A DNA stretch of 5,934 nt, taken from the NCBI GenBank assembly GCA_029884275.1, contig JAOUIC010000124.1, positions 1 to 5,934 on the forward strand, written 5' to 3'. This stretch comes from Gemmatimonadota bacterium. Its GTDB lineage: Bacteria; Gemmatimonadota; Gemmatimonadetes; Gemmatimonadales; GWC2-71-9. Shown piece after piece: positions 5,550-5,934 of this stretch. Within the stretch, counting starts at the first letter, position 1; the number at the start of each line of letters is the position of its first letter. Below the pieces are notes generated by a model that saw only the letters and a list, made by a program, of their open reading frames with translations, made no database searches and was not told the origin of the DNA. Position numbers and translations under genes: made by a program.

Positions 5550-5934
5550 CGACCGGCTTCTCGCCCGGCGAGTCCGCCGTGCCGGAGCTCGGCCCCTCCC
5601 TGGGCCGGGTGGTGGCTCCGCCGCCTTCGCCGGCGGGAGCTCCCCCTCCCTGGACCTCGATCGACGATCTGCGCCTCGGCTTCGTCTCCCAGCTCTTCGG
5701 ACTGGCGGGTGATGCGCGGCGCTGGGCTCGGGAGGGCGACCGTGAGCTGGTCTTCTCCACCCTCAACCGCGAGGCCTGGCTCGCGGCGTGGCAGGCCACG
5801 ATCGAGGCGGTCACGGCTCGCGCGGCCGAGACCATCGGTCACCGGCTGGCCGGCGCAGCGCATGAGGCCTGCATGCCCATGCGCAAGGTGAAACTCCTGC
5901 CCCTCGACGCGGAAGAACGGCGGGCGCTGTCGGC
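5546..5934 (+). CDS. Unrecognised protein, N-terminal part (runs off the window)
   Basis: An uninterrupted frame from ATG 5546 to the window edge, 129 complete codons with a strong G/C bias in third positions as in the neighbouring genes. The start shares an ATGA overlap with the CYTH stop, the same arrangement as at 3477-3480. The first 36 residues are low-complexity and rich in Gly, Pro and Ala, with APPPSPAGAPPPW at 24-36. From Trp36 the sequence looks like a helical, soluble domain: IDDLRLGFVSQLFGLAGD at about 39-56, STLNREAWLAAW, then a helix rich in Ala. A cysteine lies in HEACMPMRK (about 106-114). There is no signal peptide or membrane segment. I do not recognise the family and give no function. 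The Pro-rich start could be a linker, or the true start could lie further downstream. Antisense frames overlapping this region lack the composition of real genes here. Confidence 0.68.
   Translation, partial: MTTGFSPGESAVPELGPSLGRVVAPPPSPAGAPPPWTSIDDLRLGFVSQLFGLAGDARRWAREGDRELVFSTLNREAWLAAWQATIEAVTARAAETIGHRLAGAAHEACMPMRKVKLLPLDAEERRALS
5584..5653. repeat. Imperfect direct repeat flanking a Pro-rich coding segment
   Basis: GGAGCT followed by CCCTCCCTGG occurs at 5584-5603, with four bases between the two parts, and at 5636-5653, with two bases between. The copies are in different reading frames of the terminal gene, giving ELGPSLG in one case and GAPPPW in the other, so protein-level selection does not explain the similarity. 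A small local duplication is possible; chance similarity in GC-rich sequence is also possible. Confidence 0.3.
5615..5640. repeat. GC-rich hairpin within the start of the terminal gene
   Basis: GCTCCGCCG at 5615-5623 pairs with 5631-5640 (CGGCG then GGAGC) as a nine-base-pair stem with one bulged G at 5635 and a seven-base loop, CCTTCGC. It lies about 70 bases into the last gene, in the codons for its Pro-rich segment. No T-run follows, so it is not a standard terminator. It could be an mRNA structure affecting translation of the terminal gene or simply a product of composition. Confidence 0.3.

Overview
The window is a very GC-rich, gene-dense stretch of a bacterial chromosome with every supported gene on the + strand. 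The C-terminal part of a TamB-family protein means a Gram-negative (diderm) cell. Composition and gene mix would suit Gemmatimonadota, Acidobacteriota or Myxococcota; I lean to Gemmatimonadota, but that is inference and weakly supported. I see no mobile element, tRNA, rRNA or CRISPR array.

Layout. (1) 1-953: C-terminal 316 residues of a TamB/DUF490 protein, followed 3 bases later by (2) 957-1850, a diacylglycerol-kinase-family lipid kinase. This pair is envelope and lipid related. (3) 1851-1946: the only real intergenic gap (96 bases), with two overlapping GC-rich inverted repeats and a strong ribosome-binding site. (4) 1947-3293: an NtrC-like regulator (receiver, AAA+ domain, Fis-type HTH). 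Its receiver has lost the phosphorylation residues, with Glu in place of the acceptor Asp. Its AAA+ domain has lost the GAFTGA loop and several ATPase residues, while the DNA-binding helices look intact. (5) 3307-3480: a 57-residue protein with four CxxC motifs, predicted to bind two zinc ions. (6) 3477-4262: a C40 (NlpC/P60) peptidase with SH3-like N-terminal region and no signal peptide. (7) 4265-4963: a HAD-family phosphatase. (8) 4953-5549: a CYTH/triphosphate-tunnel enzyme with a probable TTG start. (9) 5546 to the window end: the start of an unrecognised protein.

Genes 4-9 are joined by gaps of 13 bases or less or by ATGA-type overlaps, so they very likely form one transcript with translational coupling. 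The regulator as first gene suggests autoregulation. A plausible but unproven theme is cytoplasmic processing of small molecules: cell-wall peptides by the peptidase, phosphate esters by the HAD enzyme, and triphosphates or nucleotides by the CYTH protein. They would be controlled by a phosphorylation-independent, probably sigma-54-independent regulator. The most unusual items are the multiply degenerate regulator and the adjacent tiny eight-cysteine protein.
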